The position numbers and the translations under genes are program-made. The notes under the pieces are model-generated. The model made no database searches. It was not told the DNA's origin and worked only from the letters and a program-made list of their open reading frames with translations. Positions 27,838-39,009 of a stretch of 64,000 nt of DNA are shown here, in pieces; the stretch's first letter is position 1, and each line of letters starts with the position of its first letter. Source of the DNA: Fallopia convolvulus. Taxonomy: Eukaryota; Streptophyta; Magnoliopsida; Caryophyllales; Polygonaceae. The stretch lies in the NCBI GenBank assembly GCA_964016875.1, contig OZ024721.1:13436109-13500108 (forward strand), read 5' to 3'.

Positions 27838-30260
27838 TCCCCCGCTTCTCTTCCCCAACCCCTCCCCTCTCTCTACGATTCGGCGATTTCTCTCACCGAG
27901 AATGTGACATTTGATTGGAGCATCTCAACATCAGTCGATTCAACCTACAAATCCTCCCTAATCCCTCTTCGAAACGTGTTTTTGTGACCGATTTTTTATC
28001 CGCTTTCTGGATTATTGTCTTCGATTCTGATTGAATTTGGTTCGTTTTTGGTCTCTTTGAGTTGAATTTGGGGTTCTCGTTGATTGTTTGGATTCTCCCA
28101 ACTTATTTACTCCTCTGATAGAACCCTAAGATTCAGAAGCAAAGAATTCAGATTTGCCTGCGTGGTTGATGCTCACACTAGGATTCATCTCTTTAAGGTA
28201 TGTATGATAAGATCTGACGTTGCTCTACTCCTCACTTCCGTTTATGTCCTCCGAACCCTAATCCTCTTACTGATGTTAATTTTGTGGATCTTCCTATGTG
28301 AATTGTAGTTCTGAATTGTTGGATTGGATCTTTTAGGGTGAGTTTGAATACAATTTTGTGGATCTTCCTATGTGAATTGTAATTTTGACAAATTCCCACT
28401 CTCAGTAAGATCTCCCTCCTAAGTTGCAATCTATTGTCTCCGTCGCTTCAGTTCAAGTCATAAAGCGTTGCTTGCTCTTGATTTTTTATCAAACGATATA
28501 AAGTCACAAAGTTTGAATGCAATTTGGGGGAACATTTGGTAGAATTTATTAGGGTCAGTTTCGAACTTAAATTAGTGAGGCAAAGTGCAATTCAAATAGC
28601 ATTTTTTTAATTGACAACACCAAGCTACCAATCTAGGGTTCACATGTGGCGACGAAAGATGAACAGAAGTTGGAGGAGGGATCAAATTGAATGTTTTTGT
28701 GGATCTTCACAGGAGAAAATTACTGATGAGGATGATGACAATGAAATTGAAGATTCTTTATCATTTGTTTTTTTTACCTTTCACTCTTTTTGTTCTAGTT
28801 ATTTTTCATGATGCTTCATAATACTTTATGTTTCTTAAACCAGAAAAGAAGATCTGGGCATGAATCAACATGTAAACAAATGTGACAATTATTGGACGAC
28901 TTCTAGAGGCAAGTCACATTTTTTTCTTGGCTGAACATACGAGTGAAAAGAGGCAAATTGATTGAGTTAGTTGACTTGAAAAGATGCTCTGTAGAGAAAT
29001 CATGACTTCATTCATTTGGATTATACCAACACTTATGAAGAAGTTTTGGATTAAACTTACATTTTCAGTCAACTCTTGCTACTTCTTTCTATTGCCTGCT
29101 CTTGCTTTCTTTCATCAATCAAAATAGCATATGTTTTGTATCCTTATATGAATTGCCATGTTATATTCTCCAAGATAGGATTGCATTTCTTATGATACTT
29201 TAGGTCATTACTTTGAGTGTCAGGACTGCGGTGTTGACTTCCAAATTGTTGATTTGGCACTGTTTGATGATTTCGTAGTGATGTTGCAGGCATGACGAAT
29301 ATGCTAGAAATAAGTGATTTAATGGTCTGAAGGTTGATAAGAGGTTTAATGGTTGATACCAAAAAAGTGATTCAATAGTGGTTTAATGGTTTAATGGTTG
29401 GATACTGCAGATTGACCATCAGATTTCCAGAGATTCCAGGGGAAGATCATCATTGATCTTTGGAGTGTTTGTAATGTGTCCTTAATATACAGAAGATACT
29501 TCTTCTTGCTTTTTAAAGGAGAGCCAAATGACTCCATTTACATGGAAGTTGAACACAGAAGACTCTCCTTCATTAGAGACGCTTTCTCTTCAGGTAATGA
29601 ACAACTCTAGATGGTCAGATTATTTCCATTAGTTTGAGGTATGTCATTCTTTGTTGGGCCTAATCTCGTCAACGTTGTTTGCGCAGTTGAAGATGGTATA
29701 GGTAATCAAGAAGATTCCGAAAATGATTGTAAAGGAGATACTAACCAGGTTTTCCCTCTTTTTAAATCTGGTTTAACTCTCATATTTTCATTTACAATGT
29801 GTTATGAAGGTGAAGGTTATTGAAACTTAAATATTCACCTTTTTTGGGTTTCTTGCTTTTTTCAATAACTTTCTTTGAATTAGCAATGGACAAGGAAAAA
29901 TGTTAAATTGGAAGGTCTCTGAAAAGGCCGAGGAGGGTCGCCCGAGCACGACTGTGTACAGGTGGTTTTAGGAAAGTTCTTGTAGGGCTAGATTGATGAT
30001 GATGAAGAAGAAGATGGTAGTGGAATGACCCTGTTACAAGATGGCCTTCAATGGTGATTTATAGCTGGAAATCACAGAGAACAATGAACACTGGTTGTGT
30101 TCAAAGTTTCAAGTTGGTTGTGAATAGAAAAAAAAAGACCATTTGCAATGTCTATGTCCAGGAGAAAGTAGTGGAAAAATTGGGGCTTTGAATACACACA
30201 ATTTGAGCCTTATGTAAAGTTTGTATCAGTCTTTATCTATTATGATGTTGTTATATTATG
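27838..30260 (+). other. Possible transcribed locus without recognisable protein
   Basis: Starts with a CT-rich leader-like segment (27838-27900) that resembles a plant 5' UTR. An exon-like stretch then ends in a good donor (CTTTAAGGTATG near 28197). Later short open stretches (for example 28641-28760 and 29641-29750) are flanked by splice-like signals. None gives a protein family I recognise, and the frames are short. It could be a degenerate gene, a non-coding RNA locus or part of an unidentified element. Confidence 0.25.
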
Positions 30261-30594
30261 ATGTATCATATAAGTTGGATCTGTTAATATCTTTGATTGA
30301 TACGGGTTTGTGTTTCTCTGGATTTGGTTATTGCTTTCTTCCATGGCAAACTACTTCTCAAGCTCAACAGTTGAATTGATGTTTTCTAGAAGGCCCAGAA
30401 GAGAGGAGTTTAATTTTACCATTCATAGTTAAACATGATACCTTATAAGTTAACTTACTTCATTACCAAATCAATGATAATTTTGTTAGTGGGTGACAAC
30501 CTGTTTCATTCAAATAATGCACAATCTGATTGGTGCTTATTGCCATCCGAAATTCGTAATTAGGTTAGTTAGCCTCCTTGTTCTTTTTTTACCT

Positions 30595-31855
30595 AAAATC
30601 TGAAAGGAACTATTTTTTTGTGATGATGATAAAAACGAAAAATTTTTAAGTGGTGACAGTTTGATGACACTTGATGACAGTTGTTTGTCCTCAAGGCCCT
30701 TTGATGACAAACAAATGAATGTCATTAAGGTCTTTTGATGACACTTGTTTGTCATCAAGGTCCTTTGATGACAAACAAATCAATCAAATTGTCATCAAAT
30801 AGCGATGGCAGTCGATGATAATCGAATCATCATCAAGTAGAGATGATATTTGTGATGATAGTTGATGACGATCAAACCGTCATCAAGTAGTGATGACACT
30901 TGATGACACTTGTTTGTCATCAAGGCCCTTTTGATGACAAATTAATTGAAACGTCATCAAGTAGTGATGATAATTGATGACAATCGAACTGTCATCAAAT
31001 AGTTGATGACGATCAAACCGTCATGACAATTTGATGACACTTGTTTGTCATCAAGGCCCTTTTGATGACAAATTAATCAAACCATCACCAAGTAGTGATG
31101 ATAATTGATGACAATCGAACCGTCATCAAATAGTTGATGGCGATCAAACCGTCATCAAATAGTTGATGACGATCAAACCGTCATCAAATAGTTGATGACG
31201 ATCAAACCGTCATCAAATAGTTGATGACGATCAAACCGTCATCAAGTAGTGATGACAGTTTGATGACACTTGTTTGTCATCAAGGCCCTTTTGATGACAA
31301 ATTAATCGAACCGTCATCAAGTAGAGATGATAGTTGATGACAATCAAACTGTCATCAAGTAATGATGACAAGTGATGACAGTTGATGACGGTTCGAACCG
31401 TGTGATGACGGTTGTTTTTATATGGTTGAATGCCTTTGATGATACTTTTTGTTATCAAAAAGTTGTCATCAAAAAATTTTGATGACGGTGAAATAAATTG
31501 TGATGACAGTGATGACGGTTGTTTTTATGTGGTTGAATGCCTTTGATGATACTTTTTGTCATCAAAAAGTGTCATTAAGACATTTTGATGACACTTTTTA
31601 CCTTTTATTACACTTTTTGTCATCAAAAAATTGTGATGACGGTGAAAAAATTGTGATGACGGGGGATGACGATTTTTTTATGTGTTTGAATGTCTTTAAT
31701 GATACTTTTTGTCATCAAAAAATGTCATCAAGATATTTTGATGACACTTTTTTACCTTTCATTACTCTTTTTGTATTCAAAAAATTGCGATGACAATGAA
31801 ATAAATTGTGATGACGGTGAAAAAATTGTGATGACGGTTTTGAAAATGATGATAG
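30595..31855. repeat. TGATGAC / GTCATCA inverted-motif array
   Basis: About 1.25 kb in which TGATGAC and its complement GTCATCA alternate at short distances. The clearest tandem part is at 31120-31250 (unit of 29 bp, TTGATGACGATCAAACCGTC then ATCAAATAG). A second type of unit contains CTTGTTTGTCATCAAGGCCC (30680-31290), and 31440-31800 has longer units with CTTTTTGTCATCAAAAA. The structure resembles the subterminal repeats of CACTA transposons, but I could not find CACTA termini, so the assignment is tentative. Confidence 0.6.
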
Positions 31856-31860
31856 TGATG

Positions 31861-32017
31861 ATGGTCAACACCGGTCAACGGTCGGTCAACGCCGGTCAAC
31901 GGTCGGTCAACGTCGATCAACGGTCGGTCAACACCGGTCAACGGCCGGTCAACGCCGGTCAACGGGCGAGTCAAATCGGTCAATGGGTGAGTCAACTCGG
32001 TCAACGATCGAGTCAAC
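31861..32017. repeat. GGTCAACG tandem repeat
   Basis: Seven or more units of about 20 bp built from CGGTCAACGCCGGTCAACGG, decaying rightward into GAGTCAACTCGGTCAACGA and a G-rich tract (32020-32060). The frames through it are low-complexity and not considered genes. Confidence 0.75.
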
Positions 32018-32060
32018 TCGATGGGGGTGGGGGTGGGGGGTGGGGGGTGGGTGATGGGGG

Positions 32061-32589
32061 GTTTTGCTATTTACCTAATTTTCACACACTCCTTAATATC
32101 CACCTAATTAGCCTCTTTTTTTTGCTATTTATTTAAATCATCCATAAAGTATTTTGATAAGGGGAATAATATTCTAAAGTCACTAAGGAATAATTGGAAA
32201 TTTAAAAGTAAGATTGTAATTAAGATACATATGTCAAAAGGTTAAAATAGATTCTTTAAAGCTTAATAAGAATTGTACATTCTAAAGGAAAAATACCTTT
32301 TTAGATAAAGTATGATATTTTTGTAAAATTATACTTGCTTAAATTATATTAAAGGAATTAGCAAGTGAAGCAAAAAGGACTATTTTAATATTATTAAATA
32401 GAATTTTTATGGAATAAAAAAGATATTACAAAGCCAAAATAATAATAAAGGAATATTATTATTTTAAGGAAAATAACTTTCTAAATTATTATCTTAATAA
32501 TTTAGAATTCCAACTCTCTTATAAAATATTATAAGAGGTAATCCAAACTTTAGGAGGAAATCATGTTTAAAGCTCGCTCATAAATTCCG
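32061..32589. other. AT-rich spacer, nothing recognised
   Basis: No gene or repeat terminus was recognised between the G-rich tract and the left LTR of the chromovirus-like element. Confidence 0.4.
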
Positions 32590-33877
32590 TGTCGATAGGT
32601 CGGGATTCTCGCTCGAAGTCGTGAATAACATAGTTCCGTCAAAGCTCGATTGTTAGAACTCACAAAAGCTAATGCAAGTGGAATTTCCCCTTGTGACCTT
32701 TATATTTCATTTCCATAAAATTCGCGATGTTGGGAACGACTTGTGTGCTAAGTAACGAATGAACCTAGGAAATATCGATTGCTAGATATAACGACCATTG
32801 TTAGTATAGTTCGCTATTATTATTTGATAGGACTATTTATGCTAGTATGGTTGTGGCCTTGATTTTTATGGTCTCGTTCAGAGATCAATGTCGAACGAAC
32901 TAGTGAGGGGCGCGGAATAGCCGACCCCTCTATATAACCTACTAAGTTGTAAGTGCCTACGTGTTTGAAGTACGACTTTCGGGATCATGATCCCATCCGC
33001 TCCGATTGCAAGGAGGGATGAGCGCACTCTAGCTAAGTGCCGGAAAACTGAGTTCTTCCCTTGGTGGATCGGGCCATCCGAGTCCCACCTCTTCCTATTA
33101 AAAATCATTAATGAAATCGAATACCCCTTTTCATCACTATATGAGATAAGTGCCCAATGCACATTTAAGATACCAAAACCAGACCGGTCTCAAATGATCG
33201 ATCCGGCTCTCGGTCCGCTCAGGGCGCGAGAGGTTTTTAACTTGTATGATTTAATAATGTTCCCAACATACTTTCGATTTCAAAAGAAGTCTACAATCTA
33301 GTAGTTCTTCTCTCGTTTATCGAGCTATCTCCGCTCGAGATATGCTTTTCTTCGAACCATTAAAGCTCCACATAAACAAGCCCCATCGTAAACACAACCC
33401 CATTATCTCTTTCGATAAGAATTGAAAGTACCGAAATACCCTCGGGAAGTTCCATTCCCGCTTGCTTAGTCTCTTAGACTAATTCTTCTTTTCCACATGT
33501 TTGCTTGGCATTCTATCGCCCCTCGCGAATTATGTCAGAATCCAGGAACCCTTGCAAGGCGTAAGGTGAAGTGAAGTGAAGGAAGGTTAAGAACTCTCAA
33601 GATGTATTTGTCAGTTCGTTTTGGTTTTAGTTTCGCTTTGTTTCAAGAACAAGATGGTTTTGTTATTTGATTTCAAGGAATTTTAAGTTCGAAGACCATG
33701 TAAGACGTTTTGTAAGAACCAAGTCTCCTTCGGGAGCACCTTTTTCTACTTTATTAACTATGTTTATTTCCGCACTAATAATGTTCTATATCATTCTAAA
33801 AGCCTTGGGTGACTTTGGACGGTAAAGTCTGAGGTCACTGGCGGTAATACCCAATGTTGTAAAATAGGGGTGTTATA
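32590..33877 (+). repeat. 5' LTR of chromovirus-like element
   Basis: 1288 bp, TGTCGATAGG to GGGTGTTATA (the 3' copy ends GGGTGTTACA). A TATA-like CTCTATATAACC lies near 32928-32939, followed by a GC-rich transcribed part. Open frames inside occur in both LTR copies and are not genes. Confidence 0.9.
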
Positions 33878-33881
33878 ATTG

Positions 33882-33893
33882 TGGTATCAGAGC
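33882..33893 (+). promoter_or_regulatory. Primer binding site, tRNA-iMet type
   Basis: TGGTATCAGAGC, the standard initiator-tRNA-Met complement, 4 nt after the 5' LTR. Confidence 0.92.
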
Positions 33894-34467
33894 TAAACGT
33901 TTTTGTTTTAAAACCTAAAATTTTCGAAAACCGAGAACTTTCAAACCCTAACTTTTACTTCCACTATTTAACGCTTCCATTTATAGAAAATTTCCTCCTT
34001 TATCCTCTAAAGGAAACCTAGGAATACTAACTTCTCAAATTCAAATTTCTTAACTAAGAAAAATCTCACGAAAATGTTTAAAAAAAAACCTTAGATATCA
34101 AATACTTAGTTCTAGAACTAACATGTTTACCAAAATTCCTTTCTATCCTTCGAAAAAAAAACTCAAGTAGTATGAACATTCCAAATTATGGAGAATTTAA
34201 ACACTTCTTTAGAAACTTCTAATTAAAAACTCATACCATCACAACTTGTTAGTAATCCCAAAACTTGTTTTATAAACTCACATGTGCTAAGAGAAAAAAA
34301 ACCTTAGGACCTTTAATAGGGCCAAGAAAATGAAAAGTATAAAGTAAAGTTTTGATTTAGTAAATTTTCAAAGCCTTGACTTCCTTCACTATGTCTTCAT
34401 TGTATAGAAACTAAGGAGGTTCTATATTAACGCCTTTTCCTTTTTCCTTTTTCCTTCCTCGGACATC

Positions 34468-35619
34468 ATGGTTTACCCAAGAAGAGTCAACCATCTCGGA
34501 AACCACTCCGATGAAGCCCGCTACGGAATGCAGGCTCTGAACCCCTTCCATGAGCCCGAAGAAGATCAACCGGGAGAGAACGTGGAAATTGATCAACTCG
34601 GAGACGCATGGGAAGAATCCGAGGAGGATCCCAACCTCCCTATCGAGCTTCCAGAAGACGATCCCGCACCGGCCGAATTGCCCCCATCTCCGGTGTACGA
34701 GCCCGAGGATTATCCCTCGGAGGATGAAGAGATGGCGCCGGGTTATGAACCCGAGGACTACTCCGACGAGGAGAATGAAGAGTTGGTGCCCGAGTACCAA
34801 CAAGAGGGGATAGTACCCGAGCTCGACTTTGAGAACGGGGAAGAAGAAGAAGTGAACGATGAGGAGTTCGAGCTTCTGTGGCAAGCCCAAGCTGAGTGGG
34901 ATGCCATGAATGAGGTAGATCAAGAGTTTGAGGAGTCCGAAGAAGAGGATTCGGACGGGGTGGTCATCGACCCCGAGAAACCACCACCACCACCCGTAAT
35001 GAAGTATGTGCCCCCAGCGCCTATGCCACCTATGATTCAGGTTCCAAGGGTCATGCCATCCACGAGTCAAGTCCCGAGAGTGGAGGTAGTCTCACCTCCC
35101 CGAGCGCCCGAGCCCGAAGGGCCAATGCCGCCGATGACACACTTTTGGTGTCAAGAGGACGAGGCACTTCTCCGTCGTCTGCAGCTTGAGTCCAACAACA
35201 TGGAACACGCAGAGGAGAGATTCTACGGCCCACCCTCACTATACGAGCGGGCAAGACAGGCGTCTAGGGAGGTACAGATGGAAGGGTTCACCACATGGAT
35301 GGAAGGTGAATCGTCCAACCGCCGAGCTCGTCAACCCTTGGTGAACACTCCGCCACCTTACGGTGTCGTACCCACCAGAGGCCGGAGGGTGAACCGTGAC
35401 CTGCTGCAGAGCCACCGCAATGAGTGGATCACCGAGACGGAGAGGGAGCGAGCGGAAAGGCTCCAACACAGGATCTGCATCGCGGAGCTTCAGGCCCGCA
35501 AAAACCGTCGCCACCGCAGAATCGAGCAGGCCAACTTACTCCTTAGCAATGACACGGGAATCATAGATGAGACTCTCTTCGAGGAAGGATTCCTCGATAC
35601 ATACACCGACCGTGTTTAG
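34468..35619 (+). CDS. Additional ORF upstream of gag, acidic/proline-rich 383-aa protein
   Basis: Uninterrupted frame from the ATG at 34468 to the TAG at 35617, lying between primer site and gag. The N-terminal half is very acidic, with repeated YEPEDY-type units (VYEPEDYPSEDEE, GYEPEDYSDEENEE). A proline-rich part follows (PPPPPVMKYVPPAPMPPM), then a basic, coiled-coil-like C-terminus (TERERAERLQHRI, RKNRRHRRIEQ). No known domain recognised. An upstream ORF is known in Ogre elements of the Tat lineage but is not part of the usual Tekay/Del layout. It stays open while gag-pol next to it has frameshifts and stops, so it may be conserved for function, or by chance. Confidence 0.6.
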   Translation: MVYPRRVNHLGNHSDEARYGMQALNPFHEPEEDQPGENVEIDQLGDAWEESEEDPNLPIELPEDDPAPAELPPSPVYEPEDYPSEDEEMAPGYEPEDYSDEENEELVPEYQQEGIVPELDFENGEEEEVNDEEFELLWQAQAEWDAMNEVDQEFEESEEEDSDGVVIDPEKPPPPPVMKYVPPAPMPPMIQVPRVMPSTSQVPRVEVVSPPRAPEPEGPMPPMTHFWCQEDEALLRRLQLESNNMEHAEERFYGPPSLYERARQASREVQMEGFTTWMEGESSNRRARQPLVNTPPPYGVVPTRGRRVNRDLLQSHRNEWITETERERAERLQHRICIAELQARKNRRHRRIEQANLLLSNDTGIIDETLFEEGFLDTYTDRV

Positions 35620-35871
35620 TTCCCCTTAGTATTGTTTTTCACTTTCTAAGAAGTGAGCGTAGACCACTTCTTTCGACTTCATTTTGTCTTCACGAAGTCG
35701 AATCGGCTTAGTTTTCTTTCTCTAGTTTGAAATGGCTTAAGTTATAAAAGCCTTATACTCTCTGTTATGAACCTATTAATGAAGTTTCCCTTTCAATTAC
35801 TAGAACTGGTTTGTCAATTCTTTCTACGTGCCATATTGAATTAACAAATGAACCAAACCTAAAACATTCAG

Positions 35872-37016
35872 ATGGTCAACACAAGAGCTACTAATCGCAG
35901 TCCTACCCACACTGGGGAAGGCCATGATGAGAGCGAGTCCGAGGTCAGAGGCGGACCTCGGAATAACCCGCCCCCTGCTCCTGTGGCTCCCTTAGCTTTT
36001 AATGCGGAAACTGTGGCCGCATTACGCACCCTTGTGCAACAACTGATCCGAGAAGAAATCCTCGTTGCGGTGCCTAAGCCCGCAAACCCGGAAGCACCAG
36101 AAGAAGTGCCAGAAGAAGTGCTAGAAGAGGTGCATGAGGAAGCAGCTCAAGTGGCAGAAGCCATCCCCGAAAAGCGAACACTAATCAGCTTCACTGAGGG
36201 AATCAAGGCATTCAACGCCATGAAGCCTGACTCGTACGATAGAACTGGGGACCCGTCAGGAGTACAATACTGGTTCTCTCATGTAGAGCGACTCCTACGC
36301 AACATACCCTGTTCGGAAGCAGACAAGGTGCACATGGCTGCATTAAAATTGAAAGATGAAGCAGGCGAGTGGTGGGAGAGTTCTAGTTTATCCATCCGCC
36401 CAGATTTAAGCTGGACTATGTTCAAGGACAAGATGATGCGCATATTCTTCACGGAAACCATGCGAGATGAAAAGCTGGATGAGCTCCACTCCCCGAAGTT
36501 GCAGGGGTTGAGCGTGCTAGAAAGGGCTAAGAAGTTTAACCACCTCCTTCAATATGCTGAGGAAGAAATCACCACGGAAAAGCAGACGATCAAACACTTC
36601 CACCGCTGGATGAGCGATCACATCAAGCCTTGGATGGCAAACCGCTCCTTCAAAACCTTGGAGGAGTATGTGGACCATGCACACAGAATGGAGTCGACTC
36701 TTAAGGTCCCCAAGAAGTTCGGTGGAGGAAAGCCTCACCACTCCAGTCACAGTGGGTTTAAGAGGCCAGCATCTCCGCAAGGATCTCAGTGGTCCAAGAA
36801 GAGCAAGCACAAGGCTTCGTCAGCCGGATCAAGACCTGGCCCTGGGGCCAAATCAGCAAAGACCCCAATTATCTGTCACAACTGCGCCGAACCCGGACAC
36901 ATAAACCGGAAATGTCCCAAACCCCCAAGAGATGCTTCAAATATAATAAGGATGGACACCTCCGGTAATTCTGCAGGCAACCAACCAATTCAACAGGCCA
37001 AACACGCTCGAACACC
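35872..37016 (+). pseudogene. Gag of chromovirus-like element, frameshifted at C-terminus
   Basis: Starts MVNTRATNRSP. A glutamate/proline region (EEVPEEVLEEVHEE) comes before the retrotransposon Gag domain (FNAMKPDSYDRTGDPSG, WWESSSLSIRPDLSW, MFKDKMMRIFF), then a basic region and the CCHC knuckle CHNCAEPGHINRKC (near 36880-36925). A second knuckle-like CFKYNKDGHLR is read only in another frame just after, with one Cys replaced. The normal gag-pol continuity is therefore broken near 36925-37010. Confidence 0.85.
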
Positions 37017-39009
37017 GTGTCTCAGCGGCCGCAAGCTTCGAACAAGCCGGCAGGAACGACATCGGTTCAGTCCACAGCTCATCAGAAAGGCAAGGGACCG
37101 ATGCACCCCCAGGGACAAGGGCAGCGGTTGTATGAGATGCGCACCACTGACAAGCCAGAAGAGCCTATTTGCCAAGGTACTCTCCATATCTGTTCTAAAG
37201 ATGTGTTTATACTCTTCGATTGCGGTGCTTCGCATTCTTTCATATCTGAAAAGTGTGTAGAACCTTTAGGATTAGATAATCTCGAAGAGTGTGAACCGTT
37301 CATTGTGAACCTTCCAAACGGGGAAAAGATAATAGGGGCAAGACAGTTAGGTAGTTTCCCTCTATGCATTCAAGGAGGAATCTTCCACTCCAACTTGATA
37401 TGCATTCCGATGGATCCCTATGACATCATTCTCGGAAGAGATTGGTTGTCTCATCATGGAGCAGTAACCATCAACTCTGGAGGAAAGCACGTTTGCAAAT
37501 TCAAGGGAAAACGAGAAGAAGAAAATGGAAAAGTGATCAACGCCATGAAAGCCGGAAAACTGCTCCGACAAGGCTGCGTTGGGTATCTTTGTTACCTCGA
37601 GCCAACAGAGAAAAAGGTCGTGGATATTCATGAGATCCCTGTAGCCAGAGAATTTTCCGACGTCTTCCCAGAGGAACTCCCCGGGTTACCTCCCCGACGA
37701 GAAGTCGAGTTTTCCATAAGCCTCGAGCCTGGAACCGCCCCGATCTCTAAGGCGCCCTACAGAATGGCCCCGCTAGAGATGAAAGAACTCAAGAGTCAAC
37801 TCGAAGAACTGCTTGAGAAGGGTTACATCCGACCGAGCGCTTCGCCTTGGGGAGCGCCTGTGCTATTTGTAAAGAAAAAGGACGGAACCTTCCGTTTGTG
37901 CATCGACTACAGAGAGCTGAACAAAGTCACCATCAAAAACAAATATCCCCTTCCGAGGATAGACGACCTCTTAGACCAACTTCGAGGTGCAAAGGTTTTC
38001 TCCAAGATCGACCTGAGATCAGGTTATCACCAACTTCGGATCCGCGAGGAGGACATCCCGAAGACTGCGTTCCGCACCCGCTATGGCCACTACGAGTTTG
38101 TGGTGATGCCATTCGGACTGACGAATGCTCCTGCGGTGTTCATGGATCTGATGCATCGATGCTTCCATGAATAGCTCGACAAGTTTGTCATCGTCTTCAT
38201 CGATGACATCCTAATCTACTCCGGGAACCCAGCTGAACATGAAGAACACCTCCGGATTGTGCTACAGATTCTAAGGCACAACCAACTTTACGCCAAATTG
38301 TCCAAGTGTGACTTATGGCTTAAAGAAGTGGTTTTCCTAGGCCATGTTATCAATCAAGACGGAGTGATGGTGGACCCAAAGAAGATTGAAGCAGTCTCAG
38401 AATGGAAGCAACCAAAGAATGTAAAAGAAATTCGCAGCTTCCTAGGACTTGCAGGGTACTACCGAAGATTCGTCGAAGGATTCTCAAAGATCGCCCTACC
38501 AATGACGAAGCTACTCCGGAAAACCCACAAGAAGTTTGTGTGGGACGAAAAATGTGAAGAAAGCTTTCAAGAGCTCAAGAAGCGTCTCACAAGCGCACCA
38601 GTTTTGACTCTGCCAGACGGACACGACGGCTATGTGGTCTACAGTGATGCCTCAAAGCAAGGCTTGGGATGCGTGCTCATGCAGAATGGGAAGGTAATCG
38701 CCTATGCATCCCGACAGCTCAAGGTCTATGAAGTGAACTATCCGACACACGACCTCGAACTAGCAGCAGTGGTGTTTGCCTTAAAAATTTGGCAACACTA
38801 CTTGTACGGGGTCAAATATTAGATCTATACAAACCACAAGAGCTTGAAGTATGTGTTCACCCAGAAGGAACTGAACATGAGACAGAGAAGATGGCTGGAA
38901 CTACTAAAAGACTACGACATTGAGCTACTCTACCATCCAGGCAAAGCTAACGTCGTAGGAGACGCTCTCAGTCGTAAGACACAACAAGAGGGCATGATTG
39001 CAATGTCCG
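37017..39009 (+). pseudogene. Protease-RT-RNase H of chromovirus-like element, stops and truncation
   Basis: Protease with LFDCGASHSFIS and YDIILGRDWLSHHGA. RT with FRLCIDYRELNKVTIKN, KIDLRSGYHQLRI, MPFGLTNAPAVF and catalytic IDD (FVIVFIDDILIYS). RNase H with YVVYSDASKQGLGCVL, YPTHDLELAAVVFALKIW, TNHKSLKYVF and the ALSRK end. In-frame TAG codons lie at 38172-38174 (just before the RT active site) and 38820-38822 (in RNase H). Coding similarity ends near 38998, where the 3' LTR begins. The whole integrase is lost. Confidence 0.88.

Noticed and set aside
30595..31855. CRISPR-like appearance of regularly spaced repeats
   Set aside because: The DNA is eukaryotic, spacers are themselves repeated, repeats alternate in orientation and there are no cas genes.
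31777..32136. Repeat proteins read from the GGTCAACG array (SVNAGQR or PLTGVDR repeats)
   Set aside because: Both strands give equally open repeats because the unit length allows it. There is no start context or family match.
34411..35070. 219-aa frame on the minus strand opposite the additional ORF
   Set aside because: A shadow frame with biased Leu/Gly composition arising from the acidic, GA-rich plus strand; no motif.
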